A DNA stretch of 64,000 bases from Seiridium cupressi. Lineage: Eukaryota > Ascomycota > Sordariomycetes > Amphisphaeriales > Sporocadaceae. The stretch covers positions 1 through 64,000 of the forward strand of contig JARVKI010000001.1 in the NCBI GenBank assembly GCA_036674765.1. Direction: 5' to 3'. Position numbers and translations under genes: made by a program. The stretch's first letter is position 1. Every line of letters starts with the position of its first letter. Under the pieces are notes generated by a model. The model saw only the letters and a list, made by a program, of their open reading frames with translations. It searched no databases and had not been told where the DNA came from. Positions 1 to 11,174 of the stretch are shown here, piece by piece.

Positions 1-257
1 TATAAATTTTGTTATAAACCACCATAAAACGGATTTTTTAAATAATTACCCCCCTATTTTTCCCAATGTTTGTTCCCAACTTAACCTCCCGTGGCCCCCC
101 CCCCCCCCCCCCCCCCCCACCCAATAAAAAAAAAAAAAAAACCAAACACCAAACAGGTTGAAGAAATTGAAAAAAATCTTGTTTGTATGGCATTCGTGTG
201 CTATTTACCATACGGGTATCATCAGCGTGTACATGGAAAAGGTGTCTACAATCTAGT
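1..257. repeat. Low-complexity edge with homopolymer runs, no gene
   Basis: The first 140 bases are AT-rich and hold a run of 24 C (95-118) followed closely by 16 A (126-141). There is no TTAGGG/CCCTAA telomere repeat. Runs like these next to a window edge are more typical of a poorly resolved contig end than of functional DNA. The rest is the short 3' flank of the neighbouring minus-strand gene. Confidence 0.6.
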
Positions 258-2395
258 CTAGGACCTCATAAAATGTGATGCTTTGGCGCAAGTCGGCTGC
301 CACAGCTCCGTCTCGTCGCCCATGAACCAAGAGCCACGTCCCCTGGGCCGCCTTTGATCCGGGCCTTCGCCTGGTCTACCAGGGCCACGGCGGGGTGGAC
401 CACCTTCGTACGGACCATAGCCGCCGTATCCATGGGATGGCGGATAATGCGGAGCAGGAAATGTGCCATTGTCCCTTCTTGGAGGGCGCCTGCCTCCCGG
501 ACCGCCGCGGGCCATGAGCGGCCACATGGGAATATAGCAGCGCTCATCCCAGGCACAGACCTCGGAGCAGCCCGTAAACTCGTCTTCCCAGCCAAGCCAA
601 GCTATGAGTTCCTGAACACCGTTGCCCCAGACTTGAGCCAGCTGCGTGTAATGAGATTCTAGAGACTGAGATAATGGAACATCCGGGTCAATATCATTGA
701 AGTGCTCGGCCCATTTGCCCTCAATTTGGAACCCAATCGTCAAAAGAACAGAGCATATCGCACCATAAGTCTCTTCCGTGGCCCAGCGCAAGTCTTCTTC
801 CTCAGGGGTAAGGCGTACGTCCTCGATAGGGACCATCAATCGTGTGTATCGGTAACGGCAGCGCGAATATACTTCTCGGTACATCACAGAATCAGTCTCC
901 CAAGCTGAAGGATCGTACTGGACTGGGTACTCCAGAAAAGCCACATAGAACGAATGGCTCTGGGACCGCAAAGCGGACATCCAAGACTCAATTGTCGTGG
1001 TGTTCTGTGCGTATTTCGAAAATGAGACCAAAGTTTGCGTCAGCTCTTTCAGATGGATGCCGACATTCTGGATGATCTCATTGCTGATGTACACCCAATC
1101 AGCACCCGAGCATTCGCTACCACCATCCAGCAATTGCTCGAGTGCCCGCTCAGAGCCCTGGCGCATGGACACAGCTTCCGCATTGGTCACATCCTCTAGG
1201 TGGTGGTAACGTCTTCGCCTCCTCAGTTCGTCCAAAGCTGTGCTTCGGTTTCCATTCGACCCTTCGCCCTTCCAATAGCCGTGAGCCGTGAGATTGTAAA
1301 GCTCTTGCTCGCTTTCGGCTCTCTCGCGAGTCAAGTTGACAAGTCTCGGAGAGTAGTACGACATGATACCACAGTTGAGGACTTTGGCTCGCACTTCTCC
1401 TAGACCAGGGCCACTTCTTGACTTGCCGTAGTGATATGTTGCACTAGAAAACCAGCCCCAGCCTTGGGATCGCAGAAACGGTTCCCTGTCAATTTCCCAA
1501 CGCCAGTTTGGTGGTCTCGGCGGGTCAGTGGGGTCAGTTGAATGGTCTGTCCGTGTTGGTCGAGGAGGAAGAGAGTAATAGGAACTTTCCTGCTCTACTT
1601 TCGCTTTCTCGACCATGGCGTACACCGTTTCCCCGTCCTTCTTTTTGGGAAGCTGCGGCGCAGTCACGTTCAGGTGAGACAACAATCTAAGATTTGGGCT
1701 GGTGAAGTCACACCAGATCATCTCGAAACCGGCGTTCATGCGAATAACGCCCTCGTATCCCCATCCACTGCCTCTGAGGCCGGCGGACTCAAGCCAGTCG
1801 CAAAGGCCCGTAGCACGTGCGTACTCCTCATATAGGCCCCAACCCTTGTGGGGAGGCCCTGAGATGTTGCCAAATACATGCAACATCTGCGTGTCCATCT
1901 GGCCCAAGCCCATAAGCGTGGCAGACTCGCCGTCGAAATATAGTGCCTTGACAGGCTTGGTTGTTTGATACGTAAGCATGTGTGAATTCCTCGTGCTGCC
2001 CATAATTCCATACGACATCTCGCTTTTCGGTCACTCATGTCAGTATTCTATGGTGTAGCACTCATGCAGAAATCAACCTACAGGTCAAAGGCGAGCCATT
2101 CCGGACTGGGCGGCTGTTCACCATCCAAACGCCCATGATAGAACAAAGTATATGGCGGGATTTCGCATGGCGCTATGTTGTGGCCATTTGGGAAGAATGT
2201 GTTTCCCCATTGCTGCAGTAACGAGGACGTCGAAGAAAAGAGGTAAGGCGCCGTCGAAGAGAAGTTGAGTTTCCAAGGCGAGACTTCAGCGACGCCAGCT
2301 GTTACTGCACCACCGCCTAGCGGTATCTGCTGGGACAGACCCAGTGCAAGGTTTAGAGTTGCGGATGCAACCCCATATCCCAAGATGGCCCGCAT
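258..2395 (-). CDS. Conserved fungal secreted-type protein of unknown function
   Basis: Two exons: 2395-2082 and 2022-258. The 59-nt intron (2081-2023) has GT...AG ends and a TACTGAC branch point, and phase 2 is kept across it. The predicted protein has 692 aa. I chose the ATG at 2395 because it opens a signal-peptide-like stretch (MRAILGYGVASATLNLALGL). The next possible in-frame start upstream is a TTG, which is unlikely in a fungus. The body carries several N-glycosylation sequons (NFS, NVT, NLT, NRS, NTT), WGWG-type aromatic motifs and scattered Cys, all fitting a secreted or lumenal protein. The last 90 residues are Gly/Pro/Arg-rich (GYGGYGPYEGG, RRGPGRPGEG). It resembles hypothetical proteins common in Pezizomycotina. 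I recognise no catalytic domain and assign no function. Confidence 0.8.
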
Positions 2396-3524
2396 ATTGA
2401 TATCGTGTGCTCTCCAGAGCGGCAATAGCTTCCTGAGCAACGAAGCATACGAGCAGAAACTATTGCGGATATCGATGTCTAGATTAACTTATCTCACAGC
2501 TGAGAGACCGAGGCGATAAGCAAGATCTTGGTCTGCTTGGTGACGCGGCCCCCTGTAAGATGCTGTTGACGCACGGACCAGTGGGTCATTAACTAGGCTC
2601 TCTATATAACCTATCCATACATTATGTCTGTTGAAGAGTTAGGTACAGTATACTAGATTACAGTTTACACATTTGATGAATCCGAGTACACACCCAATCC
2701 GTGAGTCTGAGAAGAGAGCCTCAGGCAATGTTACCTACGATTCCTGCATCAAATCTTTGACAACTGCGTTTCTCAGCCCATGTTGTGCCATGATATCATA
2801 CCCTGAAAATACAGCAACGGATCAAGTGCTCTTGCTTCTGCGTAATCCTGACTGCAAATCGCCATGATTGATGCGAGAACATCCGCAACAACTTTTGGAA
2901 CAGTTTTTCCCACATAAAATATAGCAGATATAAGCCTCTAACACTTTTCGTGTTTAGTAAATAGGAGTACCAGCACGTTTAGAATCTGCTTTCATCACTG
3001 TTTCATGCGAACGTGGGTAGAGATAGGAGTGGTATGAGTGAACAACCCAAGATTAGTTCGGGTATCCACATTAGCCATCACCTCAAAATCAACCTCTTCC
3101 AAGCCGTGAAGGTTGGTACGAATCTTTGTCCAACTGTTGTTTCAGCCGCTACTAGCAGGAGCTCTCGCCAACCACATATGAGAGGCTCCTTCATCAGAAC
3201 ATCCCTTGAGTTATCCTTGATTGTCATAAGCATGTCATGAGCATCCGACTAGTCCAACAGGCTGCGGTCGATCCTTTCCCGGTCCATCGAGCAATAAATA
3301 TTAGTCTTGCCATGCTAATGTTTCCGATTCCGTTTCGTGACGCAGATATCGAATTCCCCCCTCCTGGCAAAGTCTTGCTTTCCCAAGTATGCGCCTGCAA
3401 AGGGCTGTTTGCTCGAGTCGATTAGGATGGGTTTGCAGGATTTCATGGAGGAGTAGGTTTTCACCAATTACAAGCATGGGAGATTCTGGAATAGGTGTGG
3501 ACCTGCTCAGCGGATAGATATGAT
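2396..3524. other. Intergenic, about 1.1 kb
   Basis: This is the upstream flank of the secreted-type protein gene and the 3' flank of VPS28. Open frames here are short, lack family similarity and show no matching splice sites. I see no gene, RNA or repeat. Confidence 0.5.
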
Positions 3525-4295
3525 TCAAGTGAGAGTGTTCTTGAATCCCATATACGCGGAGTTGATATCCGACTCCAACTCTCTGGATTGATCCTCGCTC
3601 AGTTCCTCGGTAGCTTTCATCTGGTTCAGGGCGATAAGCCATTGGATGATTTTCCCGCGATTCTCGAAGTCGCGATCAGTGACTTTGTTGACGCTTTGGA
3701 TGACATCTGTCAAGAGGGGATGTAGCTGATCCTTGGCGAGTAGGCCCAACCGTAGAGCGTCCAAGAAGGTAATAAAGTCTTGTGTGGCCTCGAGGATGAG
3801 AGCTCCCGACTTATTACTGGTTGAAGACGCGGGTGCTGGGGCAGAGCCAGCCGATGCGTTAACGGCGGTGGATGGCATGCCAACCTTCAGCCGCTCTGTC
3901 GCCCTTGGGACCTCAAGATCCCACTCGGCCTTGAACTCGTCCAAGCCTACAAAGGCCTTGGCCACGGTATCATCTGCTAAAATGGACTTGTACTGCTTCA
4001 GCGAGCGCTCGCAAATTTCCGTATAGTCCGCCTCAGGGATCGCATCTTTGAGAAATGCTCTCTCGAGTTCGTCCAGTGTGATGATGATGGAAAATATCTC
4101 GGCCAAAGAGTCCTGCAGATCCCGCTCCGCCCGGGTTTCAGCAAGCTTTACTTCCTATTCTCGTTTAGTCTGGTTGTTTTGCCACCTTGACTATCGTGCT
4201 TGAAGACTTACCTCATCCAAGTCGATGGTCGCCGACAGCGTTGAATTTGGCACATAACTATGAGGAGTTGGCGCGTATGCCTGTCGCGAGATCAT
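3525..4295 (-). CDS. VPS28: ESCRT-I subunit Vps28
   Basis: Vps28 joins Vps23, Vps37 and Mvb12 in ESCRT-I on endosomes. Its C-terminal domain links to ESCRT-II during sorting of ubiquitinated cargo into multivesicular bodies. Two exons: 4295-4212 (28 codons, starting MISRQAYAPTPHSYVPNSTL) and 4154-3525. The intron has a gtaagt donor and an aatag acceptor, phase 0. The product is 237 aa, close to the usual Vps28 length. The N-terminal helical core includes EVKLAETRAERDLQDSLAEI. A Ser/Ala/Pro linker at about 130-145 leads to the C-terminal four-helix region (KDQLHPLLTDVIQSVNKV...GKIIQWLIALNQM). The start lies 412 bp from the divergent NOC2 start, so the two probably share a promoter region. Confidence 0.93.
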
Positions 4296-4706
4296 TGTGC
4301 TTCAGTTTGTCTGATTTAACACACTGGCTCTATATGCGTAAGGAGTTGAGTGAGCTGCGGGGATTACAGTGAGAGTCTCCGTTTGCTTCAACACCTTGAG
4401 CCCGAGGCAGACGAATGCAACTCCAATGAGAGGACGGCGAGGGCGTGCCCACACGGATTTGACCAGGTACGTACCCCAAAGGAGCTAATCTACATCCATA
4501 ACACTAATGGAACTAACCATATGTACCCAAGGTATGTACCTCTTATCGCAAATGCACTTGCGCCGATAACGATAAGCCCAAATTTTTTGAACCTTTTGGC
4601 AAAGCGGGAAAGCCATTGGACTGACTTTTTGAAGGCTTCCAAATCCCAAAGATCGCACCACGCCCTCACAGTCGCCAACCGCCGCCACGACCGGTATATC
4701 GATACA
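4296..4706. promoter_or_regulatory. Divergent promoter region between VPS28 and NOC2
   Basis: A gap of 411 bp separates the two start codons and must hold both promoters and leaders. The NOC2 frame stays open upstream to 4350 and includes an ATG at 4521, which I judge to be leader. I identify no specific factor site. Confidence 0.5.
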
Positions 4707-7064
4707 ATGGCTGGCGCCAAGAAAAACTTCAAGGCGACGAAGAAGTTCGAGCAAAAACACCTAAAAGGCGTGCTGGAGCAAAGAAAATCTTCGGCAAAAA
4801 TCAAGCAGCGACAACAAGACAAGGCCAAGAAGCAGGCCAGACACGCAAAGGATGCCGAGTTCCTTAAGGGCCCTGCAGATGGCGAGGAGGCGCAGAAGGC
4901 TAAGAGCAAGTCCAAGACTGCCAACGTCGGCGAGATGAGCGTCGACGATTTCTTCGGTGGTGGCTTCGAGATTCTCGACAAGGCAGCGCCGGGGAAGAAG
5001 ACGTCCAAGAAGCTGGGCAAGCGAAAGAGGGACGCGCCTGCTGATGGAGACGGTGACAGCGCATCAGAGATGTCTTCGGAGGACGAGCAGCAAGCCCCCA
5101 GCGACAGCGACGAGTCGGGCGAAGAGGACGAGGATGTGGACATTGGCATGAGCAAAGAGGCAATGGATGCCTTGGCCAAGGACGACCCCGAATTTTACAA
5201 GTTCTTACAAGAGAATGATCCAGAAGCTCTAGAGTTCGACAACGCTGACCTGGCCGAAGTGGACGACTTGAGCGCCAGCGAGGAGGAGCAGCCAAAGAAG
5301 AAGAGGAAAAAGGAGCCAAGAATATCCGAGGAAGACTCCGACGGCGACTTCGTGGAGGATAGCAATGAGCTTACTCAGGCTATGGTAGCCAAGTGGAAGG
5401 CCGCGCTGCTTGAGAATCACTCTCTGAGAGCTGCGAGACAGGTCGTACTAGCCTTCCGATCGGCAGCACATCTGAACGAGACCGACGAAGAAGGAAGAAC
5501 AGCTCAGCGCTACACTATCTCGAGTCCCGAGGCATTCCATGATATCTTGGTCGTCGCCCTCAAGCAGATCCCGGAGGTGCTCGAGCACCATGTGCCAATC
5601 AAGGAGACAGCATCAGGCAAGGTGCAGGTGCCGACCGACTCGAAGAAGTACAAGGTCTTGTCCTTGCTACTAAAGTCTTTCACTTCGGCCATTTTGCACT
5701 TGCTTGGCACTTTGTCAGACGACGCTACCCTGAAGTTGACGTTATCGGCACTGACTCCCCTCGTCCCCTACCTGCTCAGCTTCCGGAAGCTACTGAAGAA
5801 CCTCATCAAGACAGTAGTCGACTATTGGAGCCAATCCACAAGCAGTGAGACTACTCGTATCACCGCCTTCTTGGTACTCCGTAGACTCGTCGTTGTTGGT
5901 GACAAAGGTATTCGTGAAGCTGTGCTAAAAGCGACCTACCAAGGCTTGATTGCAGGATCGCGGGTCACCAACGCCAACACTGTCCAGGGCATCAACTTGA
6001 TGAAGAACTCAGCAGCTGAACTTTGGGGTATAGACCAAGGCATCGGATACACGACCGCCTTCAGTTTCATCCGTCAGCTAGCAATCCATTTGCGTAACAG
6101 CATTGTCCACAACAAGAACGATTCATACAGGAATGTTTATAACTGGCAGTATGTTCACTCGTTGGATTTCTGGTCGTGTGTTCTGTCGGAACACTGCAAT
6201 CCCCTGAAGGAAAGCGAGAGCGGCAAGGAGTCGCAGCTCAAACTGCTGGTGTATCCCTTGGTCCAAGTCACCTTGGGAGCTATGCGACTTATTCCTACAG
6301 CAATCTACTTCCCACTGCGGTTCCACATGACTCGATCATTGCTCCGCATTTCTAGATCAACGGGAACCTACATCCCCCTGGCGTCTGCGCTTCTGGAGGT
6401 CCTCAACTCGGCCGAGATGCGAAAATCACCAAAGCAAGCTACTCTGAAGCCGCTGGACTTCCACGTCAACTACAAAGCACCGAAGACCTATTTGAGGACG
6501 CGCATATACCAGGATGGTGTTGGTGATCAACTTGTGGAACTCTTCTCGGAGTACTTTGTGCTATGGTCGACAAACATTGCTTTCCCCGAATTCGCCTTGC
6601 CCGTCATCATCATGTTGAAGCGGTGGCTCAAACAATCACGGAAAAAGAATGGTGGCAACAACAACAACAAGCTTCGTTCTGGCTTGGTGCTTTTGGTGCA
6701 AAAGCTGGAGGCTAACACCAAGTTTATCGAGGGCAAAAGGGCAAAAGTCGATTTTGCACCTCGAGATAGAACACAGGTTGACGCTTTCCTCCGAGATTTC
6801 GAGTGGGAGAAGACACCTATAGGGGCCTACGTCGTAGCCCAAAGGAAAGCAGGAGCAGAGAAAGCCAAGATGCTGGAGCAGGCTCGTAAAGAAGACGAGA
6901 AAAAGAGGAAGGAAGAAGAACAAGAGGCTCTAGAAGCAAACGGCGCGGACGAAGATGAAGATGAAGACGAAGATGAAGAAGAAGAAGATGGAGATGAGGA
7001 TGTTGATATGCTAGATGATGAGGATGATGAAGAAAAAGAGGAGTCTTCCGAAGAAGACGAGTAG
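4707..7064 (+). CDS. NOC2: Nucleolar complex protein 2 (60S ribosome biogenesis/export)
   Basis: Noc2 pairs with Noc1/Mak21 in the nucleolus and with Noc3 in the nucleoplasm to mature and move pre-60S particles. A single exon gives 785 aa (yeast Noc2 is about 710). I chose ATG 4707 because the product then begins with the basic family N-terminus (MAGAKKNFKATKKFEQKHLK). An in-frame ATG at 4521 would add 62 unconvincing residues. Residues about 1-55 are Lys-rich, and 100-215 hold Ser/acidic tracts with a KKKRKK basic cluster. The Noc2 helical core covers about 330-700, including the signature YPLVQVTLGAMRLIPTA then YFPLRFH. The last 60 residues are almost all Asp/Glu, as in many nucleolar assembly factors. 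Confidence 0.93.
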   Translation: MAGAKKNFKATKKFEQKHLKGVLEQRKSSAKIKQRQQDKAKKQARHAKDAEFLKGPADGEEAQKAKSKSKTANVGEMSVDDFFGGGFEILDKAAPGKKTSKKLGKRKRDAPADGDGDSASEMSSEDEQQAPSDSDESGEEDEDVDIGMSKEAMDALAKDDPEFYKFLQENDPEALEFDNADLAEVDDLSASEEEQPKKKRKKEPRISEEDSDGDFVEDSNELTQAMVAKWKAALLENHSLRAARQVVLAFRSAAHLNETDEEGRTAQRYTISSPEAFHDILVVALKQIPEVLEHHVPIKETASGKVQVPTDSKKYKVLSLLLKSFTSAILHLLGTLSDDATLKLTLSALTPLVPYLLSFRKLLKNLIKTVVDYWSQSTSSETTRITAFLVLRRLVVVGDKGIREAVLKATYQGLIAGSRVTNANTVQGINLMKNSAAELWGIDQGIGYTTAFSFIRQLAIHLRNSIVHNKNDSYRNVYNWQYVHSLDFWSCVLSEHCNPLKESESGKESQLKLLVYPLVQVTLGAMRLIPTAIYFPLRFHMTRSLLRISRSTGTYIPLASALLEVLNSAEMRKSPKQATLKPLDFHVNYKAPKTYLRTRIYQDGVGDQLVELFSEYFVLWSTNIAFPEFALPVIIMLKRWLKQSRKKNGGNNNNKLRSGLVLLVQKLEANTKFIEGKRAKVDFAPRDRTQVDAFLRDFEWEKTPIGAYVVAQRKAGAEKAKMLEQARKEDEKKRKEEEQEALEANGADEDEDEDEDEEEEDGDEDVDMLDDEDDEEKEESSEEDE

Positions 7065-7632
7065 ACCTCCTTCAACTCGATCATCAAGCCCTCGATAAGG
7101 ACTACCATCTTGAAAAGCAATATTAATGCGCTGTGCTTTTGCTACTTTGCCACGCTCTTTGAATTTCTAGTACGGAATGGTTGCCTCCTCGTGCTTATGT
7201 TTTTTCTACTAGAATGTCTTTGCTTCCATGCTATTGAATTGAGAGCCAGCACTCGTGTAGTTCATCAACCGTGGTGTTCCCTATACTGTTCACTTTGAAG
7301 ATACACTAAATTACTTAGAATGGCTCCCTACATGTGGAATACCTGGCCCACTTCCTCTCGCATGCACATTCACCTCGCAGGCCAGCACATATCGGTGCGC
7401 GAACTGATCAATATTTATCCTGTTCAGGCTGACGTCCAAGTCGAACATTATGCATAAGAGGTATGTTTCTCAGCGCATAGTGCTCTAGATTATGAGACGA
7501 GTTTTAGGGTCGCCTTTCCCTTGTCTGGCCCTAAAACCCCTCGAACGGATCAACTGGCTGAGAGGCGTTCCGAAAATACTTATCATAAAACTTCGAAATC
7601 GCCTCATCGGTTTCGTTTTCTGTGTTCTCTGC
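7065..7632. other. Convergent intergenic region
   Basis: This is the 3' flank of NOC2 facing the 3' end of the kinase-like gene. No coding frame with a plausible start or splice pattern is visible. Confidence 0.5.
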
Positions 7633-9625
7633 TCAACTCTCCCTAGCATCTCCCTCCCGTATATTGCCTTCTATAATGCGGACCAGCCCCCTCAAATCAG
7701 GCCGCCCTTTGTAATCACGTGCCAAACATCTCATAATGAGAAATCGAAGTTGCTGGTCACAATCTGGGTATGGATCTGTCTCGGGAGTGTCATCGTCATG
7801 GTACAGGTGGTGCCCATACGTCTCGACTGTCGTTGAAGGATCATTAGTTGTCGAGATCTTTCGTGTTTCGTATGATCTCGACCCTGGCGGAATCCACCCG
7901 CGAGCTATAAGATCGAACATGATCTAAGGCCACAGGTCAGCGATGTTGGGCACTCTTTGGTGTCCTTTCAACGTGGACTTTACTTTCTCACTAGACCAAT
8001 GCCCCATACATTAGTATGAGCGCCAAAATCTTGCCACCTGGGGCCAATAGCCCGGTCAAACTGTTTCTGCATTCACTCTCGTCAGTGACACTGGCTGTTC
8101 AAAGAGCAATAGGTGCCACTTACCGGTGCAAGTGTTGTCTTCTTACCAAGACCTCGTAGGCTATAGATTATTTTTAGATATGCCCATAATCATGGCTTCC
8201 AAGGCCACTTACAAGAAGACATTGGTGTCCCGTTTGACTTCCTCCATAAGATTATAGTCAGCAAGCTACATAGCAGTGAGTATATGAGTCCTCGTTGCTA
8301 GTCACTCTGGCAGAAATACTTGGACTGACCTTCACGATCGGGTGTAGTGCATGCTCTGCATCAGAAGCCTCCGGGTTACCAATGAACACTGCATGATATC
8401 AGGACATGTGCCATATATGATTAGTTGGGCGAACTCACCGTTACTGGGATCAGTGTCGAAGTGACATATACAGGATGGGGCTCCTGCTTCTGGGGGAACT
8501 TCATGCCAACATTCTACTTCGTCATCGTCGTCATCAATATCATCATCTTCATCAGAGCCGTCGTCTTTGTCATCTTGAACATCAATTGCGGCTTGACCAT
8601 GGTCACCAACAGATTGTGCTGCCGCGCTTTGTTGTGTTGATATCAGCTCTTCAACTTCAGATTCCCTTCGTCGAGGCCATGCAAAGGCGATGCACGACCT
8701 CGTCACTGCGCATCAAAACCAGCACGATAGGCCGCCCTTGGAGAAGGGAAAGGGGAAAGGGGGACGGTAGGGATCTTCCCCAAGAAACCTTATCATACGT
8801 ACAGCATACTACAACATTTGAAGTTAGCGACTCATTCTTTCAAGATGTATAGTGAAGTACTGACAGGTGAATGACGCGTTTAAAGGGCAAGAACGTCTGA
8901 TAAGGGGCAGGGTACAACGGGCATGGATAACACCGGGATTTACACGAAAGAATCGCCATAGAACTCGGTCTGGTATCGGATCCGGGGTCTTGAGCAGGGG
9001 AGCGACATCTTCCACCGCGACTTTACGTTTCTTGGGTGATGGGGCGGCCTCGTCATTAGGGTCATTCACGGCCACTGCCTCGACTCTCGCTCTGACAGCT
9101 TTCACATTGGCTTCGTCTACCATTCTGAATAGCAAGTCTTGAAGATTACCATGCTCTAGATATTCTAAGATCATAATATTCCGAGTGGTATCATGCTTCC
9201 AGAACTCGCTGTCCCCTGCCGGTTTTGTGCTGTCATCATCTCTATAATCGCCTCTTCGTAGATCAATAAGCCTAGGGATATGCTCCGATACTTGAAACCG
9301 CTGTTACCGTTAGTCTGAGTTTTCTCACTACCACCTTTGAGACAAAATACCATGTAGAAATGCATTTCATTATTGAACCCATTCATCAAATCGTCATCCG
9401 CCTGGTCTTTCGGTATCTTGGCCACAAAGTAGCGCAGGTGTTCATGATTGAAGTTGTTGAACTGCTCGAATTTAATGGCAACTCCAAATCCACCGAATCC
9501 TAGCACTTTCTTGAACTCGAATGTACTGTACGGGGCGAATTAATTTCGACATCGTTCATATGCGCCTCGAGCAAGGAGGAGACTGAGTGTTTCGGTGGGG
9601 ACCGCAGTGGCGGGAGTTCTTGCAT
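7633..9625 (-). pseudogene. Eukaryotic-type protein kinase-like gene with an interrupted 5' end
   Basis: The kinase frame can be rebuilt over eight exons: (about 9625)-9351, 9300-8946, 8705-8439, 8388-8330, 8265-8213, 8160-8124, 8066-7992 and 7923-7633. All seven introns are GT...AG and keep phase. The product reads through a Gly-rich loop (GFGGFG), a VAIK-like Lys (FVAKIP), a hinge (ILEYLEHGNL), a catalytic loop HFDTDPSN (the Asp and Asn of HxDxxxxN kept), DYN in place of DFG, then NVWGIG and a C-lobe end. A Lys-Arg and Asp-rich insert lies before the catalytic loop. The break is at the 5' end. Upstream of the Gly loop the same frame reads well (LLLARGAYERCRN) but meets TAA at 9542-9540. The ATG at 9625 is one base out of frame across a CCCC run. 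It could be a pseudogene, a sequence error or an unrecognised 5' exon. Its substrate is unknown. Confidence 0.7.
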
Positions 9626-10048
9626 AATGCTTTATCACGGAGTCGGAAGCCACCAGCGGGTCTTCACTGAGGGCTAGTATTACTTGCAATGCATGCTTTC
9701 TCTTTCAGCTAAGAAAGTTCCTATCCGCCATACTCAGACACAAATATCCACACCCATATCAACCTGTCTGCGCAACTGTCCTGAGTCAAGAATATCGTAT
9801 CGCTGCCTGGACGCTGCGTGAATCGAACAAAGATCGTCCGTCCACTTCGAAATTCTGGATAGCACCAATGCTGTTTCCGTCAACAAAGAAAGTAACTTTG
9901 GTCTCAACCCATACTTCAAAGGGACCCATGGCAACACGAAGGGACAGAAAAAATCATTGTGACACCTGATCCGCCATCTCTTGGGTAAAACTAATGAGAT
10001 TCTCATTTTGGCGGATTATATTGGTGAGTAACTAGAAGATATCTCACG
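9626..10048. other. Region between kinase-like and receiver genes, possible decayed 5' exon
   Basis: On the minus strand, about 9925-9790 contains an ATG-led frame that reads like protein (MGPFEVWVETKVTFFVDGN, then AIQNFEVDGRSLFDSRS) before a stop. A second frame continues plausibly after it. This could be remnant 5' sequence of the kinase-like gene, but I cannot join it with valid splice sites. Confidence 0.3.
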
Positions 10049-10760
10049 CTACCTACGCCGAGCTTGATCACGAAAATTATGAATGGCACTCTCAATTCTG
10101 CCCAGGAAATGCGGCCGACCAGGCATATCGCGCTGTAACGGGTATGGCTGTCTTTCTTCTGGCGTGAGACAACCGTACTGAACGATGATATTGTTCTCCG
10201 GCGGACCACAGAGAAGCTCGTCGAACAGTCGAAAGCCTATGGGTTTAGTTGCGAGAGCATCGAATCCCGCGTCAATGTATTTCGGAATCTCCCTTTCCGG
10301 GTTCATGCCATTCGCTCGGGGGCCGATGATCACAGCGCGCCGGACGTTGTGGTTCTCCTCGAACGCGCGAATATGCCGCGTGGCTTCTGCGCCGCCCATA
10401 ACTGGCATGTGGAGATCTACACAAGAGTTATTAGAGAGGCGGCTCGCTGGAAGGGCCGCGAGACGGACCCATCAGGATGCAGCGGAAACGACCCGGCTCC
10501 TTCGTATACGCCTCTACTGCCTCAGCGCCGTTCTCGGCGCATTCGGCCGCCTGGCCATATTTTTGACATATTCTCCATATTACCTAGACATACAACAGTT
10601 AGCCTAGCGTTCAATAGACTGGAAACAGGTGCCGTGTTTATGGAGTGGTAGGTACCTTGCGGTTGACGCTGTTATCATCAACGATGAGAATTGTGATGGC
10701 AGAGGCGTGCACGGGTGGAACGCCGGCTGCATCTGACGGGCTGGTCGGTAAGGTACCCAT
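10049..10760 (-). CDS. Stand-alone response-regulator receiver protein (possible hybrid histidine kinase remnant)
   Basis: Three exons: 10760-10656, 10583-10469 and 10416-10049, with phase-consistent GT...AG introns, giving about 195 aa. The receiver domain begins ILIVDDNSVNRK (the acidic pair DD). The phosphoacceptor loop is ILMDLHMPVMGG, with Asp rebuilt across the second intron (G + AT). The conserved Lys is in ALATKPIGF. The usual Thr/Ser-Ala switch after the fourth strand (ALTA) is replaced by IIGPRANG, so phosphorylation-coupled switching may be altered. In fungi such domains normally sit at the C-terminus of hybrid histidine kinases or in Ssk1/Skn7. Here no histidine-kinase or ATPase domain precedes it, and a TGA lies just upstream of the chosen ATG. 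The C-terminal 55 residues are not family-typical. The receiver call is firm; the gene start is not. Confidence 0.65.
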
Positions 10761-11174
10761 GTCTCACATAGCCATATAAAGCATCAGTAACGGGGTAATC
10801 GCGTTCAAAAAAGCCAATGACACTGGCTCCGACGATTGTGCTGTCGTCGCGGCCGTTTCCAAGACGGCGAAATGAGGTGCGAGGAATAACCACCCCACAT
10901 TTCCCAAGCTCGGTTGCATCTCTTAGTCCACACTCCCACCCAAACACGCAATATGACTTGAAATATATCATACAATCAGGGAAGATCAACGCGATTTTGG
11001 ATCCGCAAGGTACAGCAGATGTCCTCTGATTCTATACTCATGATCGCCCTGCTGCATGCGACATCACACTACATATATATAGACTTGATATATGATACAT
11101 AGTGCATTGTAAGATCTATTCTAGTCTGGTCTTCGTCGATCTGCATCTCCTCAACCTACCATACCTATGATCTC
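10761..11174. other. Intergenic with an open frame upstream of the receiver gene
   Basis: A minus-strand frame from about 11010 to 10770 stays open and reads like protein (CGVVIPRTSFRRLGNGRDD). It has no clear start and is out of frame with the receiver exon. It may be a decayed upstream part of a longer gene. I recognise no domain. Confidence 0.3.
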
